64,000 bases of DNA from Verrucomicrobiales bacterium. Its GTDB lineage: Bacteria > Verrucomicrobiota > Verrucomicrobiia > Limisphaerales > UBA9464. Each line of letters starts with the position of its first letter. Positions within the stretch are counted from its first letter, which is position 1. Location: positions 106,603-170,602 of the forward strand of contig JAIYBC010000004.1 in the NCBI GenBank assembly GCA_027488845.1. Direction: 5' to 3'. The translations under genes and the position numbers were made by a program. The notes below the pieces were generated by a model that saw only the letters and a program-made list of their open reading frames with translations, was not told the DNA's origin and did no database searches. Of the stretch, positions 26,704 through 38,632 are shown piece after piece.

Positions 26704-28550
26704 CGGCTTTCCCCCTTCAGGTGTTCGGCGACAGGGAAGCGGACTTCGAGCCGGCAGCCGGCGCCGGGGCTGGATCGGATGCTGAACTGAGCTCCACACA
26801 GCAGGGCCCGGTCGCGCAGGTATCCCAATCCGAGTCGGCCCGAAGCCTTGGAAGGATCGAATCCACAGCCGTCGTCCTCGACGCGGAGTCGGATCCTGGT
26901 GTCTTCGGATTCCAGCGAAACGCGGATCCGGTCCGCACGGGCGTGGCGAATGGCATTGCGGACGGCTTCCTGGGTCATCCGATGGACTTGCTCGAGGGCG
27001 GCAATTTCCAACCGCTGGATGGAACCGGCCTCGACCTGGACCTCGACCACGGGCTTCCCGTCGGCGCGGGACATGGACCGGATTGCATGCTCGACCGCGG
27101 AGGTGTCGGAGCCGATCGGCTGCAGATCGGCGGAAAGCCGGCGAATCTCGGAGACGGCGCCGCCGAGGACTCCGGCGAGCTCGGAGGCCCACGGTGCGGC
27201 CGCCCCCTGGAGTCGCGTCTGGAGGCGCACCGCCTCCAGATCCTGGGCGATGCCGTCGTGGAGTTCGATGCCGATGCGGCGGCGCTCCTCGAGGTGCGCC
27301 TGCAACAGCCTCTCGCGCCAGGCGGATTCACGGATCTGCGCGAGGCGCTGCGCCCGAAGGGTCAGGCCGCCGAGAGAAAGGACCCAGGCCGGGGCGAGGA
27401 TGTCGGAGAACCAAAGGGGAAGTGCGGCGAAGGGAATCCCCCCGAACCAGGCCGGAAGCAGCTGCAACGCCGCGAGTACCAGCTGGACCGTCCAGGCCGC
27501 CATCAGGACCCGGGCGTCGGGGTCGCCGTCCCGGTGGGCGGAGAGGCCGAGCCCATAGACCGCCGTGGCGACGGCGGCGAGGACGCCCGCAAGTCCGGCA
27601 ACCGCCCAACCATGACCCAACGCCGACAGGCGTCCGAATCCGAGGACATAGGCACAAGTCACCCCGACCAAGGTCCAATCGATCCAGCGTCGGGCGGGCC
27701 GGAAGACGGAGCGGAAGTGTCCGTAGAAGCACAGTGGAAGGAGAAGGGTCAGCAAGCCTTCCACGAACCGCGGGACGCCGCCGGATCCGAGCCATTCCAC
27801 CAGCCAAGGCGAACGGAAGAGACCCAGGAGTCCGAGACACACGGTGGGAGCCGACGCCCCGAGCAGTTCGCGGGCACGCCAACCGGAGGCCCTGCCCGCC
27901 CAGAGGAGGACCGTCCAGATTCCGCAGAGGGCGACGGAGCCGCCCCGGAGCATGGAACGTCCGAGCTCGCGGACTCGTCGGTGGTGTTCCAGATCCTGTG
28001 GCAGGAAGATCCCGGCTGGGCCACCGACCATTCCGGCGGCACCGGCCGTGTTCACGAAGCGGATCTCAATGCGGTTCGAACTTCCGGGCCCGATCCGGAT
28101 GCGGTCCCGTTCCACCAAGCCCCAGAGCAGGGATCCGGGTGAGGGCGTCCCCGGTCGATCGAGCGATCCGGCCTGCGCTATTCGCTCCCCGTTCCAGAGC
28201 AGTTCCGCGGCGTTGCCGACATTGCCGACCGACACCGCAAACGGTCCCCTCGGCGAAAGTTCGGGGACCGTGACATCGGCGACGATCCGGCCGCGATGCC
28301 CCACGCCGGACCATCCCTGCCGCTGCAACGGAACGCCGAAACGGATCGGGATGCCGGAATCCGATGTGCCCCCGGAATCCGGGGCTCCCGCGTGGAAGCG
28401 GCAGTCGAGGAGGCTCCAAGCCTGCGGTGGATTCCCGACGTCTGGCACCAAGGAGCAACCCATCAACAGCCATGGCAGGAGCCACGGCAGGAAGGCGCGG
28501 CCTGCGGAGTTCACCGGCGAATCCGTACCTCCCCCCGCCGGTCCACACAA
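26700..28550 (-). CDS. 7TM-DISM-like sensor histidine kinase (HisKA_3)
   Basis: N-terminal sensory region, TMs, LEERRRIGIELHDGIAQDLEAVRLQTRL H-box, VEDDGCGFDPSKASGRLGLGYLRDRA ATPase. Confidence 0.88.
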   Translation of the reverse strand: MCGPAGGGTDSPVNSAGRAFLPWLLPWLLMGCSLVPDVGNPPQAWSLLDCRFHAGAPDSGGTSDSGIPIRFGVPLQRQGWSGVGHRGRIVADVTVPELSPRGPFAVSVGNVGNAAELLWNGERIAQAGSLDRPGTPSPGSLLWGLVERDRIRIGPGSSNRIEIRFVNTAGAAGMVGGPAGIFLPQDLEHHRRVRELGRSMLRGGSVALCGIWTVLLWAGRASGWRARELLGASAPTVCLGLLGLFRSPWLVEWLGSGGVPRFVEGLLTLLLPLCFYGHFRSVFRPARRWIDWTLVGVTCAYVLGFGRLSALGHGWAVAGLAGVLAAVATAVYGLGLSAHRDGDPDARVLMAAWTVQLVLAALQLLPAWFGGIPFAALPLWFSDILAPAWVLSLGGLTLRAQRLAQIRESAWRERLLQAHLEERRRIGIELHDGIAQDLEAVRLQTRLQGAAAPWASELAGVLGGAVSEIRRLSADLQPIGSDTSAVEHAIRSMSRADGKPVVEVQVEAGSIQRLEIAALEQVHRMTQEAVRNAIRHARADRIRVSLESEDTRIRLRVEDDGCGFDPSKASGRLGLGYLRDRALLCGAQFSIRSSPGAGCRLEVRFPVAEHLKGESR

Positions 28551-28584
28551 GGCGGACGGGCGGGATGGAGGAGGAGGAGGAAGC

Positions 28585-30423
<1,839 letters not shown>

Positions 30424-30613
30424 AAAAGCCGTGTCCCCTATAGGGCCGCGCAGAATGGCCAGCTCAGGGCAAACGTCAAGGTGGGTAACGGGAACCGCTG
30501 GGATTTGACAGGAAGGAAACAGATCCGGTTCGACCCCGTAACTCCACCCCGAAGCCGGGTTCCGGAAGCCGGCACGCGCCTTGCCCCAGCCGACATCCGC
30601 GGTAGGGTGCCCC

Positions 30614-31213
30614 ATGAATTCCCGGGCCAAGATCGGCCTTTCCGTCCTCGCCGCTTCCTCCCTCGTCCTCGCCGGGGGCTGCAGCCTGACGCGCGCCGGC
30701 TATCAGACCGCCCCTTACCAGGTCGTGCGCAAGACACCGGGATTCGAGATCCGGGACTACCCGGCGATCCGGGTCGCGGAGACGAAGGAGGCCGGGGGCG
30801 GCTTCATGCGGCTCTTCCGCTACATCGACCACGGGAACGCGGAATCCCAAGGCATCGCCATGACCACTCCCGTCTGGATGGACCGCACGGAGTCGCAGGG
30901 GACGATGTCGTTCGTGTTGCCGTCGGGGCTCGCCACGCCACCGGCCCCGAAGGATCCCGAGGTGCGGATCCGGGAGCTTCCCGCCGGGAGCTGGGCCGTC
31001 CGTCGGTTCAAGGGATCGGGCCGCGGTCCCGACGACGCGGCGGCCCGGGTGTTGGGAGAGGAACTCCGGAAGGCCGGCATACCGACCACCGGCACACCCC
31101 GTTTCGCCTACTTCGATCCCCCGTGGATCCCGGGATTCCTCCGGCGCAACGAGGTCATGCTCCAAGTGGTGCTCGGGGACGCGAAGGGCGGGATCTCCAG
31201 CCCCGCAAAATGA
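30614..31213 (+). CDS. SOUL family heme-binding protein
   Basis: YQVVRKTPGFEIRDYPAIRVAETKEAGGGFMRLFRYIDHGNAESQGIAMTTPVWM; lipoprotein signal. Confidence 0.9.
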   Translation: MNSRAKIGLSVLAASSLVLAGGCSLTRAGYQTAPYQVVRKTPGFEIRDYPAIRVAETKEAGGGFMRLFRYIDHGNAESQGIAMTTPVWMDRTESQGTMSFVLPSGLATPPAPKDPEVRIRELPAGSWAVRRFKGSGRGPDDAAARVLGEELRKAGIPTTGTPRFAYFDPPWIPGFLRRNEVMLQVVLGDAKGGISSPAK

Positions 31214-31216
31214 AAA

Positions 31217-31238
31217 CCCTCCGCCGAAAGGCGGAGGG
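31217..31238. terminator. Rho-independent hairpin CCCTCCGCC-gaaa-GGCGGAGGG (bidirectional, T-run on minus side)
   Basis: Perfect 9-bp stem with GAAA loop between SOUL gene stop and tRNA-Glu 3' end. Confidence 0.8.
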
Positions 31239-31247
31239 CGAGGAAAG

Positions 31248-31322
31248 TGGCGACCCCACGGGGAATCGAACCCCGGTTACTGCCGTGAAAGGGCGGTGTC
31301 CTAACCGCTAGACGATGGGGTC
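31248..31322 (-). tRNA. tRNA-Glu (TTC), CCA encoded
   Basis: Reverse complement GACCCCATCGTCTAGCGGTTAGGACACCGCCCTTTCACGGCAGTAACCGGGGTTCGAATCCCCGTGGGGTCGCCA. Confidence 0.96.
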
Positions 31323-31393
31323 GTCTGTGACCGACAGCGACTGCTTACGCGTTCTCCGGGCTGTCTGTCACGCCGGATCTGCGTCGGGTTCAG

Positions 31394-31468
31394 TGGTGGG
31401 TTGGCAGGGATTTGAACCCTGGACCAACGGCTTAAAAGGCCGCTGCTCTACCGCTGAGCTACCAACCC
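31394..31468 (-). tRNA. tRNA-Lys (TTT), CCA encoded
   Basis: Reverse complement GGGTTGGTAGCTCAGCGGTAGAGCAGCGGCCTTTTAAGCCGTTGGTCCAGGGTTCAAATCCCTGCCAACCCACCA. Confidence 0.96.
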
Positions 31469-31553
31469 CCCGCTCGAACCGGACGCGGAAACTATCGGCG
31501 TCCCGACGTGTCGCAAGTCCGTATTTCCGCGGATCCGAAGCTTCGCCGCCGGT

Positions 31554-32342
31554 TCAACCCACGGCCGCCAAACCGAGCAACACCACCCCGGCGACGATCC
31601 GGTACCAGCCGAACCAGGTGAAGTTGTTCGAGCGCACGTAGCCCAGCAGCCACTTCACGACGAGGAACGCCGTGACCGCCGCCACCACGCCGGCGAAGAG
31701 GATCTGCCCGATCGGTTCATGCGGGGTCTTCTCCTGCACCGCATCCAGGGTCTCCTTGGCTCCCGCGGCCAGCAACGTGGGGATGCCGAGCAGGAACGAG
31801 AACTCCGTGGCCGCGGTGCGCGAAAGCCCGAACGCCAACGCCAGCAGGATCGTGGTCCCCGACCGCGAGGCACCGGGATAGGCGGCGGCGATCAGCTGGC
31901 CGCCGGCGACCGCGAGGGCGACCGACCAGGTCACGTAGTCCCGGCCCGGGCGGTTCCTCAGCCACGCCTCGAGACCGACGAAGGCGACGCCGCCGACCAA
32001 TGTCGCCCAGGCCACCGGCGCCAAGGTCTTCGGCAGCTTCAGGCCCGCCTTCTTCATCGCCAGACCTCCGACCGCGGTGATCACGAAGGCCGCGCCGAGC
32101 TTCAGCAGGTAGTCCATCTGCGCGGGTTCCTTCCAGCGCGTCAGGAGCTCCTTCACCCGGCCCGCGAACACCGCCAACACCGCCAGCACCGCACCGGACT
32201 GGATCACGGTGTTGAACAGGTCGGAGACGTGTATCCCCAACAGCCTCTCGGCGATGAGCAGGTGGCCGGTGGAGGAGACGGGAAGGAATTCGGTGACGCC
32301 CTCGATGACCCCGAGCAGCGCCGCATACAGCCAAGCGGACAT
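31554..32342 (-). CDS. uppP: Undecaprenyl-diphosphatase
   Basis: LLGVIEGVTEFLPVSSTGHLLIAERLLG; YPGASRSGTTILLALAFGLSR. Confidence 0.95.
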   Translation of the reverse strand: MSAWLYAALLGVIEGVTEFLPVSSTGHLLIAERLLGIHVSDLFNTVIQSGAVLAVLAVFAGRVKELLTRWKEPAQMDYLLKLGAAFVITAVGGLAMKKAGLKLPKTLAPVAWATLVGGVAFVGLEAWLRNRPGRDYVTWSVALAVAGGQLIAAAYPGASRSGTTILLALAFGLSRTAATEFSFLLGIPTLLAAGAKETLDAVQEKTPHEPIGQILFAGVVAAVTAFLVVKWLLGYVRSNNFTWFGWYRIVAGVVLLGLAAVG

Positions 32343-32422
32343 TTCGCGGCGATCGAACCGCCTCGGGTCCGGTTTGGAAATGCGGAATCGGCGGAAGACG
32401 AGGAACGGTCCGTCGTCCGCCC

Positions 32423-33646
32423 TCAATCCCGGAACCGCAGGTACACCGCCTTCAGGTACCGGGCCTCGTCGAAGGTCGCGGGATGGTCCGGCGCATGCGC
32501 CGCCCGCTCGACGACCTCGTAACGCCGGTCGGTGCGGTCCACCGCCTCGATCACCGCCGCGTGGAACTCCTCCTCCAGCACGTGCGCCGAGCAGGAGGCG
32601 GCCAGGAGCAGTCCCCCGGGACGCACCTTCCCCGCCGCCGCATGGGCGAGACGACGGTATGCCTCGATCGCGCCGGCACGCTCGTGTTCCCGCTTCGCCA
32701 ACGAGGGCGGATCGCAGATCACCACGTCGAAGCGGCCCGGTCCGTTCTCCAGCCATTCGAAGGCGTCCGCCTGGACCGACTGGTGCCGCGCCCCGGAGAC
32801 CCTCGGATCCTCCCGGTTCAGCTCGAAGTTCCGACGGGCCGCGTCGAGCGCGTGTGGCGAGATGTCGAGGTCGGTCACCGAAACCGCCCCGCCCCTGGCG
32901 GCATGGAGCGAAAAGCCGCCGCTGAAGCTGAACGCGTTCAACACCTCCGCGCCGGCGCTCAGGGAACCGACACGCCGCCGGTTCTCACGCTGGTCCAGGA
33001 AGAACCCCGTCTTCTGGCCCTTCACGACGTCCGACCAGAACCGCAGGCCGTCCTCGTGGAACACCACCGAGTCCGCGGCGTCGGCCCCGAACAGGTTCTG
33101 TCCGTCCCGGTAGCCGGCCACCTCGAAGGCGGCCTGGGCGTTCCGGCTGAGCCGCAACACCACCCGGCCCACGGACGGTTCCGCGGCCCGGATCCAGCGC
33201 ACCAGGTCGTCCACCCGCTCCAGCCACACCGCCGAATACAGCTTCAGCACCAGCGCTCCGGCGTAGCGGTCCAGGATCAGCGCCGGCCAGCCGTCGGACT
33301 CCCCGTTGACCAAGCGGTAGCCGTCGGTGTCCGCGCCAAAGAGCCCGGCCCGCCGGGCGATCGCCGCGGCCATGCGCGCCTGCCACCACGCGTCGTCCAC
33401 CGGCACCGGCTTCCCCGTGTGCAACACCCGCAATCGGATGGGCGAGTCGGGATCGTACAGGCCGAGCGCGAGGAACCGGTCCTTCCGGTCGTACACCACC
33501 GCGACCTCGCCCGACCGGCCCTCGCGGTTGGACTCGCGGATGCGCTCGCCATAGACCCACGGATGCCCCGAACGCACCGCGCCCTCGGCCGCCGGGGTGA
33601 GGCGCAGACGCAGACGCGGCGGGCCCGTCCTTTCGATGTTGCTCAT
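32423..33646 (-). CDS. Class I SAM-dependent rRNA methyltransferase (RlmI-like, PUA N-terminus)
   Basis: [59 protein letters not shown]. Confidence 0.92.
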   Translation of the reverse strand: MSNIERTGPPRLRLRLTPAAEGAVRSGHPWVYGERIRESNREGRSGEVAVVYDRKDRFLALGLYDPDSPIRLRVLHTGKPVPVDDAWWQARMAAAIARRAGLFGADTDGYRLVNGESDGWPALILDRYAGALVLKLYSAVWLERVDDLVRWIRAAEPSVGRVVLRLSRNAQAAFEVAGYRDGQNLFGADAADSVVFHEDGLRFWSDVVKGQKTGFFLDQRENRRRVGSLSAGAEVLNAFSFSGGFSLHAARGGAVSVTDLDISPHALDAARRNFELNREDPRVSGARHQSVQADAFEWLENGPGRFDVVICDPPSLAKREHERAGAIEAYRRLAHAAAGKVRPGGLLLAASCSAHVLEEEFHAAVIEAVDRTDRRYEVVERAAHAPDHPATFDEARYLKAVYLRFRD

Positions 33647-34389
33647 GACTGGAGGGAAGCCAGCACGGCCGGGTCGCGCACGTCCACCCAGCGTCCCTCG
33701 ATCTTCAGTCCCGCCAGGACGCGCCCGGTCGCGATCATCGCCGACAACGCGTCGGTCAGCTCGTACTCGCCCCGCGGCGACTTCTCCAGGCGCGCCGTGT
33801 ACTCGAAGAGCGACGGCCGGAAAAGGTAGATGCCGGCGTTGTACCACACCGGCTTGCCGGGCCGGATCCAACCGGTCGACCTCAGGACTTCCAGTTCCGC
33901 CGCGGAGGGCTTCTCCACCAGGCGCGTCAGGTGGAAGCGCTCGTCGTCGAAGAAGAAGAGCCCGCCCTTCGTGACATCCTCGCCCTCGGTGACCGTCAGC
34001 AGCCCGTCGAACGGTCCGGAATCCCAACGCTCCCGCATCCGGCGGTAGGTCTCGGGCCGCACCAGGATGTCGCCGTAGGTGAGGATGAAGTCGTCGGCCC
34101 CCACGAAGTCCTTCGCCAATTCGGGAGCCTTGCCGGTGCCGTCCTGGACGACCTGCCGGGAGTAGGAAACGCGGACGCCGAGGCGTGAACCGTCCCCGAA
34201 GTGGGACTCGATCACCTCGGCCCGCCACCCGGTGACGATGTGGAACTCCGAGATGCCGGCGTCGCGGAGGCCCTCGACGATGTGGTCGAGGATGGGACGC
34301 CCCTGCACCGGCAACATCGGCTTCGGGACCTCCTGGGTGAGATCGCCCATTCGGGTGCCCTTCCCGGCGGCGAGGATGACGGCCTTCAT
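33643..34389 (-). CDS. Sugar-phosphate nucleotidyltransferase
   Basis: [45 protein letters not shown]. Confidence 0.92.
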   Translation of the reverse strand: MKAVILAAGKGTRMGDLTQEVPKPMLPVQGRPILDHIVEGLRDAGISEFHIVTGWRAEVIESHFGDGSRLGVRVSYSRQVVQDGTGKAPELAKDFVGADDFILTYGDILVRPETYRRMRERWDSGPFDGLLTVTEGEDVTKGGLFFFDDERFHLTRLVEKPSAAELEVLRSTGWIRPGKPVWYNAGIYLFRPSLFEYTARLEKSPRGEYELTDALSAMIATGRVLAGLKIEGRWVDVRDPAVLASLQS

Positions 34390-34495
34390 TGCTGCGCAGG
34401 ATGCCGGGTGGGCCGGGACAGGGGAAGGCGCGAACCTCGGCAGCGTCTCCGGCAGGCTTGTCGGAAGGACTCCCGGTGGACTAGGGTGAAAGGAC

Positions 34496-36505
34496 GTGCG
34501 TGCCCTCGCCGCCATCAAGTCCTGTCCCTGGAGTCTCTGGCTCGGTGTGGCGGTGTTGCAGTTCGCGCTGGCCCGCCTGTCGCACTCCATGATCTTCGGA
34601 GGGCACCTGACGCCAAGCATCTGGCTGCCGTCCGGGATCACGCTGGGACTCGGAATCCTCCGCGGCCCACAAGTGGTCCCGGGCATCATGATCGGCCAGG
34701 CGCTGCTCTACCTGGTGTCCGGAAGCCCTTGGCAACTGCTCATCGGCTCCAGCCTGGGCAACGCACTGGAGGTCTACCTTTCCAGCCATTGGCTCCGGCG
34801 ATGGCTCGATCTCCCGGGACGCCCCATCGAACCCCGTGACGTCTTCCCGTTGACCGCACTGCTCGCCTTTTCGGTCAACATCAGTGCCGTCGTCGGTGCC
34901 CTGAGCATGCTCCCGATCGGCGGCGCCTTCCTCCGCGACTGGTGGATGTGGTGGGCCGGGGACATGGTCGGCGTCCTGGCACTGACACCGGTGCTCCTGC
35001 TGCCGGAGCTGCATCCCTCGACCCAATGGCGTCCGAACCGGGTGGAGGAGCTCGCCTTCTGGATCCTGCTCGTGCTGCTGAACACGTTGCTGTTCATGAC
35101 ACCGGCGCCGATGTTCGCGAACTTCCGGCTGGAGTACCTTCCCTTCCTCTTCGTGGCCTGGGCGGCGCTCCGGTTGGGGGTGCGCAACGTCACGTTCGCC
35201 AACGGGGCCATCCTCCTGATCTCGGCGGTCGGGACCAGCCAGAAGCATGGACCGTTCGGCGCCGAGTCGCTGCTCGACAGCTACAACCGCTACTGGGCCT
35301 TCGCCGGCGTCGCCGGCGTCGCCGGAATCTGGCTCTCCACCCTCTCCGCCTCCCGCGACCGCGCCGTGAGCGAACTCCGGTCCACCAACCAAGCGCTCCG
35401 CATCGAGGTCGACGAACGGACCCGCGCCCAGGCCGGCCTCGAGGACCAGTCGGCCCGGCTCGCCGCCACCTTGGCCAGCATCCTCGACGGGGTCATCTCC
35501 ACCGACCGCGAGGGCCGCATCGAGCTCATGAACGCCGAGGCCTGCCGGATGACCGGCTGGAGCGCCGAACAGGCGGTCGGCCGCGACGCCCGCGAGATCC
35601 TCCGGCTGGAAGGGGGAGTCCTCGACACGGGCTCGCTCCTCGCCGCGGTGCTCGCCTCCGGCGAACCGGTCGGCGACCCGCAACGCATCGACGGAGCCCA
35701 GACCGTCCGATCCGCCACCGGTGCCGCCCACCCGGTCACCCTCGTCGCCGCCCCACGGCGCACCGGAGGCTCCGTCCAAGGCGTGGTCCTCGCCCTGCGC
35801 GACGTCTCGAAGGCCCGCGAACTGGATCGCATGAAGAGCGACTTCGTCGCGGCCGTGTCCCACGAGCTCCGCACGCCGTTGACCTCCATCCGGGGCTTCC
35901 TCGACACCGTGCTCGCCGACGCCGCGATGCCGGCCGAGGTCCGGACCGAGTTCCTCGGGATCGCCCGCGACCAGACCGCCCGCCTGATGTCGCTGGTGTC
36001 GGACATCCTCAAGTTCTCCCGCCTGCAGGGCGGGACCGACCGGCCGGTGCGCGAACGGGTGGACCTCGCGGCCCTGTGTGGCGGCGTGCTGCGCGACCTC
36101 GCCGCCACCGCCGCCGCCAAGGGACAGCAGCTGCGACTCGAGACCATCGGCGGGCCTGCCGAAGTCTGGGGCGATCCCGGCCAACTGCGGTCGCTTGTCG
36201 AGAACCTCGCCGGCAACGCCTGCAAGTTCACCCAGGAGGGCGGCCTCATCCAGATCCGCCTGCACCGCGAGGCGGGCACCTGGCGGTTCGCGGTGGCGGA
36301 CAACGGACCCGGCATTCCCCAGGAACATCTCGGGCGGATCTTCGACCGCTTCTACCGGTTCGAACGCCCGGGACAGATCCAGCCCGGCACCGGCCTCGGC
36401 CTGTCGATCGTGCGCGAGATCGCCCTCCGCCACGGCACCGAGGTCGTCGTGCAGTCCGAGAACGGCCGCGGCACCGAGTTCTCCGTCGCCTTCGAAGCCG
36501 CCTGA
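34496..36505 (+). CDS. MASE1-PAS sensor histidine kinase (GTG start)
   Basis: MASE1-like N-terminus (SIWLPSGITLGLGIL...), PAS, FVAAVSHELRTPLTSIRGFLDTVL H-box, HATPase. Confidence 0.9.
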   Translation: MRALAAIKSCPWSLWLGVAVLQFALARLSHSMIFGGHLTPSIWLPSGITLGLGILRGPQVVPGIMIGQALLYLVSGSPWQLLIGSSLGNALEVYLSSHWLRRWLDLPGRPIEPRDVFPLTALLAFSVNISAVVGALSMLPIGGAFLRDWWMWWAGDMVGVLALTPVLLLPELHPSTQWRPNRVEELAFWILLVLLNTLLFMTPAPMFANFRLEYLPFLFVAWAALRLGVRNVTFANGAILLISAVGTSQKHGPFGAESLLDSYNRYWAFAGVAGVAGIWLSTLSASRDRAVSELRSTNQALRIEVDERTRAQAGLEDQSARLAATLASILDGVISTDREGRIELMNAEACRMTGWSAEQAVGRDAREILRLEGGVLDTGSLLAAVLASGEPVGDPQRIDGAQTVRSATGAAHPVTLVAAPRRTGGSVQGVVLALRDVSKARELDRMKSDFVAAVSHELRTPLTSIRGFLDTVLADAAMPAEVRTEFLGIARDQTARLMSLVSDILKFSRLQGGTDRPVRERVDLAALCGGVLRDLAATAAAKGQQLRLETIGGPAEVWGDPGQLRSLVENLAGNACKFTQEGGLIQIRLHREAGTWRFAVADNGPGIPQEHLGRIFDRFYRFERPGQIQPGTGLGLSIVREIALRHGTEVVVQSENGRGTEFSVAFEAA

Positions 36506-36636
36506 AGCCCAGGCGGTTCACGGTCCACGTTCGGCCCCCGGATCGCCTGGCCCCTCGCAACCGGGGATCCGGGGCAAGGGGTGGGGCAGTTTGCCGAAGG
36601 CCACCCCCCGCCGGGGCGGTCGGAGTTGAAATCCGC

Positions 36637-36658
36637 GGGGAGGCCGAGACGCCTCCCC
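36637..36658. terminator. Hairpin GGGGAGGC-cgagac-GCCTCCCC between convergent genes
   Basis: Perfect 8-bp stem in the 36505-36674 convergent gap; no clear T-run. Confidence 0.4.
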
Positions 36659-36673
36659 ACGGAGAACCGCGCT

Positions 36674-37057
36674 TCAGGCGCGATGCGGGAGGGCCGGCGG
36701 CGCGTTGCGGTTCAGCAGGGCGCGACGACGGAAGCCCGTGAAGATCGCGATGTTCAGGAAGTGCATGCCCCCCAGGATCAACAGGATCATGCCCTCCTTC
36801 GTGCTCAGGGTCTCCAAGGCGGTCTGCAGGTTCGCCGCATCGACCCCGAACCGCAGCGCCAGCGCCACGAATCCGATGTTCACCAGGTAGAAGCCCACCA
36901 CCAGCAGCTGGTTCACCGCGTCGGCCAGCGCCTCGTTCCCATGGAAGCAGTCCACCAGGAAGATCCGCCCGTTCCGATGGAGCGTGCGGGCAACCCAGAC
37001 GGTCAGGGTCACGCTCAGGGCCAGATAGGTCAGATGGGTCGCAACGGTCAGGTTCAT
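36674..37057 (-). CDS. Small integral membrane protein
   Basis: MNLTVATHLTYLALSVTLTVWVARTLHRNGR...; several hydrophobic segments. Confidence 0.75.
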   Translation of the reverse strand: MNLTVATHLTYLALSVTLTVWVARTLHRNGRIFLVDCFHGNEALADAVNQLLVVGFYLVNIGFVALALRFGVDAANLQTALETLSTKEGMILLILGGMHFLNIAIFTGFRRRALLNRNAPPALPHRA

Positions 37058-37081
37058 ACGTTTCCTTTCTGTTTATCGGTT

Positions 37082-37101
37082 ATTTCTGTCGATACAGAAA
37101 T
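37082..37101. promoter_or_regulatory. Perfect inverted repeat ATTTCTGT-cgat-ACAGAAAT, putative operator
   Basis: In an AT-rich island immediately upstream of 36674..37057(-) and near the divergent 37207(+) gene. Confidence 0.55.
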
Positions 37102-37206
37102 TAGTGTATACGATGGCTTCCTGGCAAGCGGAACCTGGATTTCCGGCCTGCGGGCTTGATCCCTCCGTGCTCCGCCGGATCGGATGCGTCCATGCTTCCC
37201 GGCCCC

Positions 37207-38439
37207 ATGCTGTCGTCGTTCCCGCGCCGTCGCCTCGTCGTTGCGCTGGCAGCGGCAGCCATGGCGGGTGCCGCGGGTTGCCGGCATCGGATCACCGGAT
37301 CCCAACCCCGGATGTTCTTCACCTCCGACGGCCGTACGGGGCTGGTCCATGCGGACGGTTCCGGCCTGCGCTGGCTCGATTTCGACGTGCCTGGACAGGC
37401 CACCTGGCAACCGGGCCCCTTCCTTTCCGACGGACGACGCGTGGTCTTCCTGAGCATGGAACCCCGGCGTGACGGACCCGGACGTCCCTTCGAGGAGTAC
37501 TACACGCAGACACCGACCCACCTTTGGATCCATGACCTGGACTCCGGGACCCTGCAGGAGATCGCCGCCCGGGACCGACTCGCCGTGTTCTACACCCCGG
37601 CGCTGCTGCTTTCGGATGCGAGGATCCTCGTGCAGGTCGTGCGGAACCGGGTGGGACAGCTGTTCAGCATGAACCTGGACGGTTCGGACGCCCGGGAGTT
37701 CACCAAGCCGGACGAGGGACTTCCCTATGGATTGAGCCTCAGTCCCGACGGCCGCCGCGTCGCCTTCCACCTCGCCAGTCCGCGCGGCTACGAGATCTGG
37801 ACGTGCGACACGGAAGGACGGGACCGGATCCGCGTGGCGGGCCATCCCGGACATCTCTACTTCGGCACCAGCTGGTCGCCGGACGGCCGCTGGATCCTCT
37901 TCCAGGATTGCCTCCATCGACAGGACCCGGGCCACGACTGGTCGGACCTGTGCGTGGGACGTCCGGACGGCTCGGGACACGAGGTCCTCACCCGGGGACA
38001 GTCCCTGTGGTTCGCCGCCACCTACGGGGGACCGGCAGGCCGCGGCGGCGGTTCCAACATGCCGATGTGGACGCCGGACGGCTCGGTCCTCTGCTGTCCG
38101 CGATCGCCCGAGGCCCGGGTGCCCTGGGAATTCCAGGACTCCCGGCCGGACATCGACCACTTCAACCGGGACTTCCTCCCCGAACGCGCGCGGGGCGGAA
38201 CAGGCATCTCGCGGATCAATCCCGCCACCGGTGTCTCCACACCGATCCTCGAGCCGCGCGAAGGCGTCTGGCTCTGCAGGGCCACGGCCTCTTCCGACGG
38301 ACGCCACCTCGCCTATTGTCGGGCGGAGACCGGCGAAATGCCCTCCCTGTGGGTGTCGGACATGGATGGACGGAATGCGCGGATGCTGACGGCGGGCCAC
38401 ATGGGCCGCGGTGCCGACCATCACCGTTGGTTGCCGTAG
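37207..38439 (+). CDS. Oligogalacturonate-lyase/TolB-type PD40 beta-propeller lipoprotein (start uncertain)
   Basis: Lipobox-like AAAAMAGAAGC; LSLSPDGRRVAFHL, TSWSPDGRWILFQD repeats. Confidence 0.75.
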   Translation: MLSSFPRRRLVVALAAAAMAGAAGCRHRITGSQPRMFFTSDGRTGLVHADGSGLRWLDFDVPGQATWQPGPFLSDGRRVVFLSMEPRRDGPGRPFEEYYTQTPTHLWIHDLDSGTLQEIAARDRLAVFYTPALLLSDARILVQVVRNRVGQLFSMNLDGSDAREFTKPDEGLPYGLSLSPDGRRVAFHLASPRGYEIWTCDTEGRDRIRVAGHPGHLYFGTSWSPDGRWILFQDCLHRQDPGHDWSDLCVGRPDGSGHEVLTRGQSLWFAATYGGPAGRGGGSNMPMWTPDGSVLCCPRSPEARVPWEFQDSRPDIDHFNRDFLPERARGGTGISRINPATGVSTPILEPREGVWLCRATASSDGRHLAYCRAETGEMPSLWVSDMDGRNARMLTAGHMGRGADHHRWLP

Positions 38440-38632
38440 GGAAACCGGCTTCCTCGCCCGCAAACGGATGCCAGGCGGGACCACCGCCTCAGGGCGGGTT
38501 CGCTCCGCGATCCCGGAAGAACCGCGTCGTGCCGCAGTCCTTGGTCTGGCTTTCGACGCTCCGAAGTCCCGACAGCATCTCCTCGGAAACGGCCAGGATG
38601 AAACGGTCCCACGCCGCCCGTTCCCCTACCGG

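Noticed and set aside
31248-31468. tRNA-Glu/tRNA-Lys pair as a genomic-island attachment site
   Set aside because: No integrase, no partial tRNA duplication seen; neighbours are housekeeping genes.
34481-36433. 650-aa - strand ORF
   Set aside because: Antisense shadow of the MASE1 histidine kinase.
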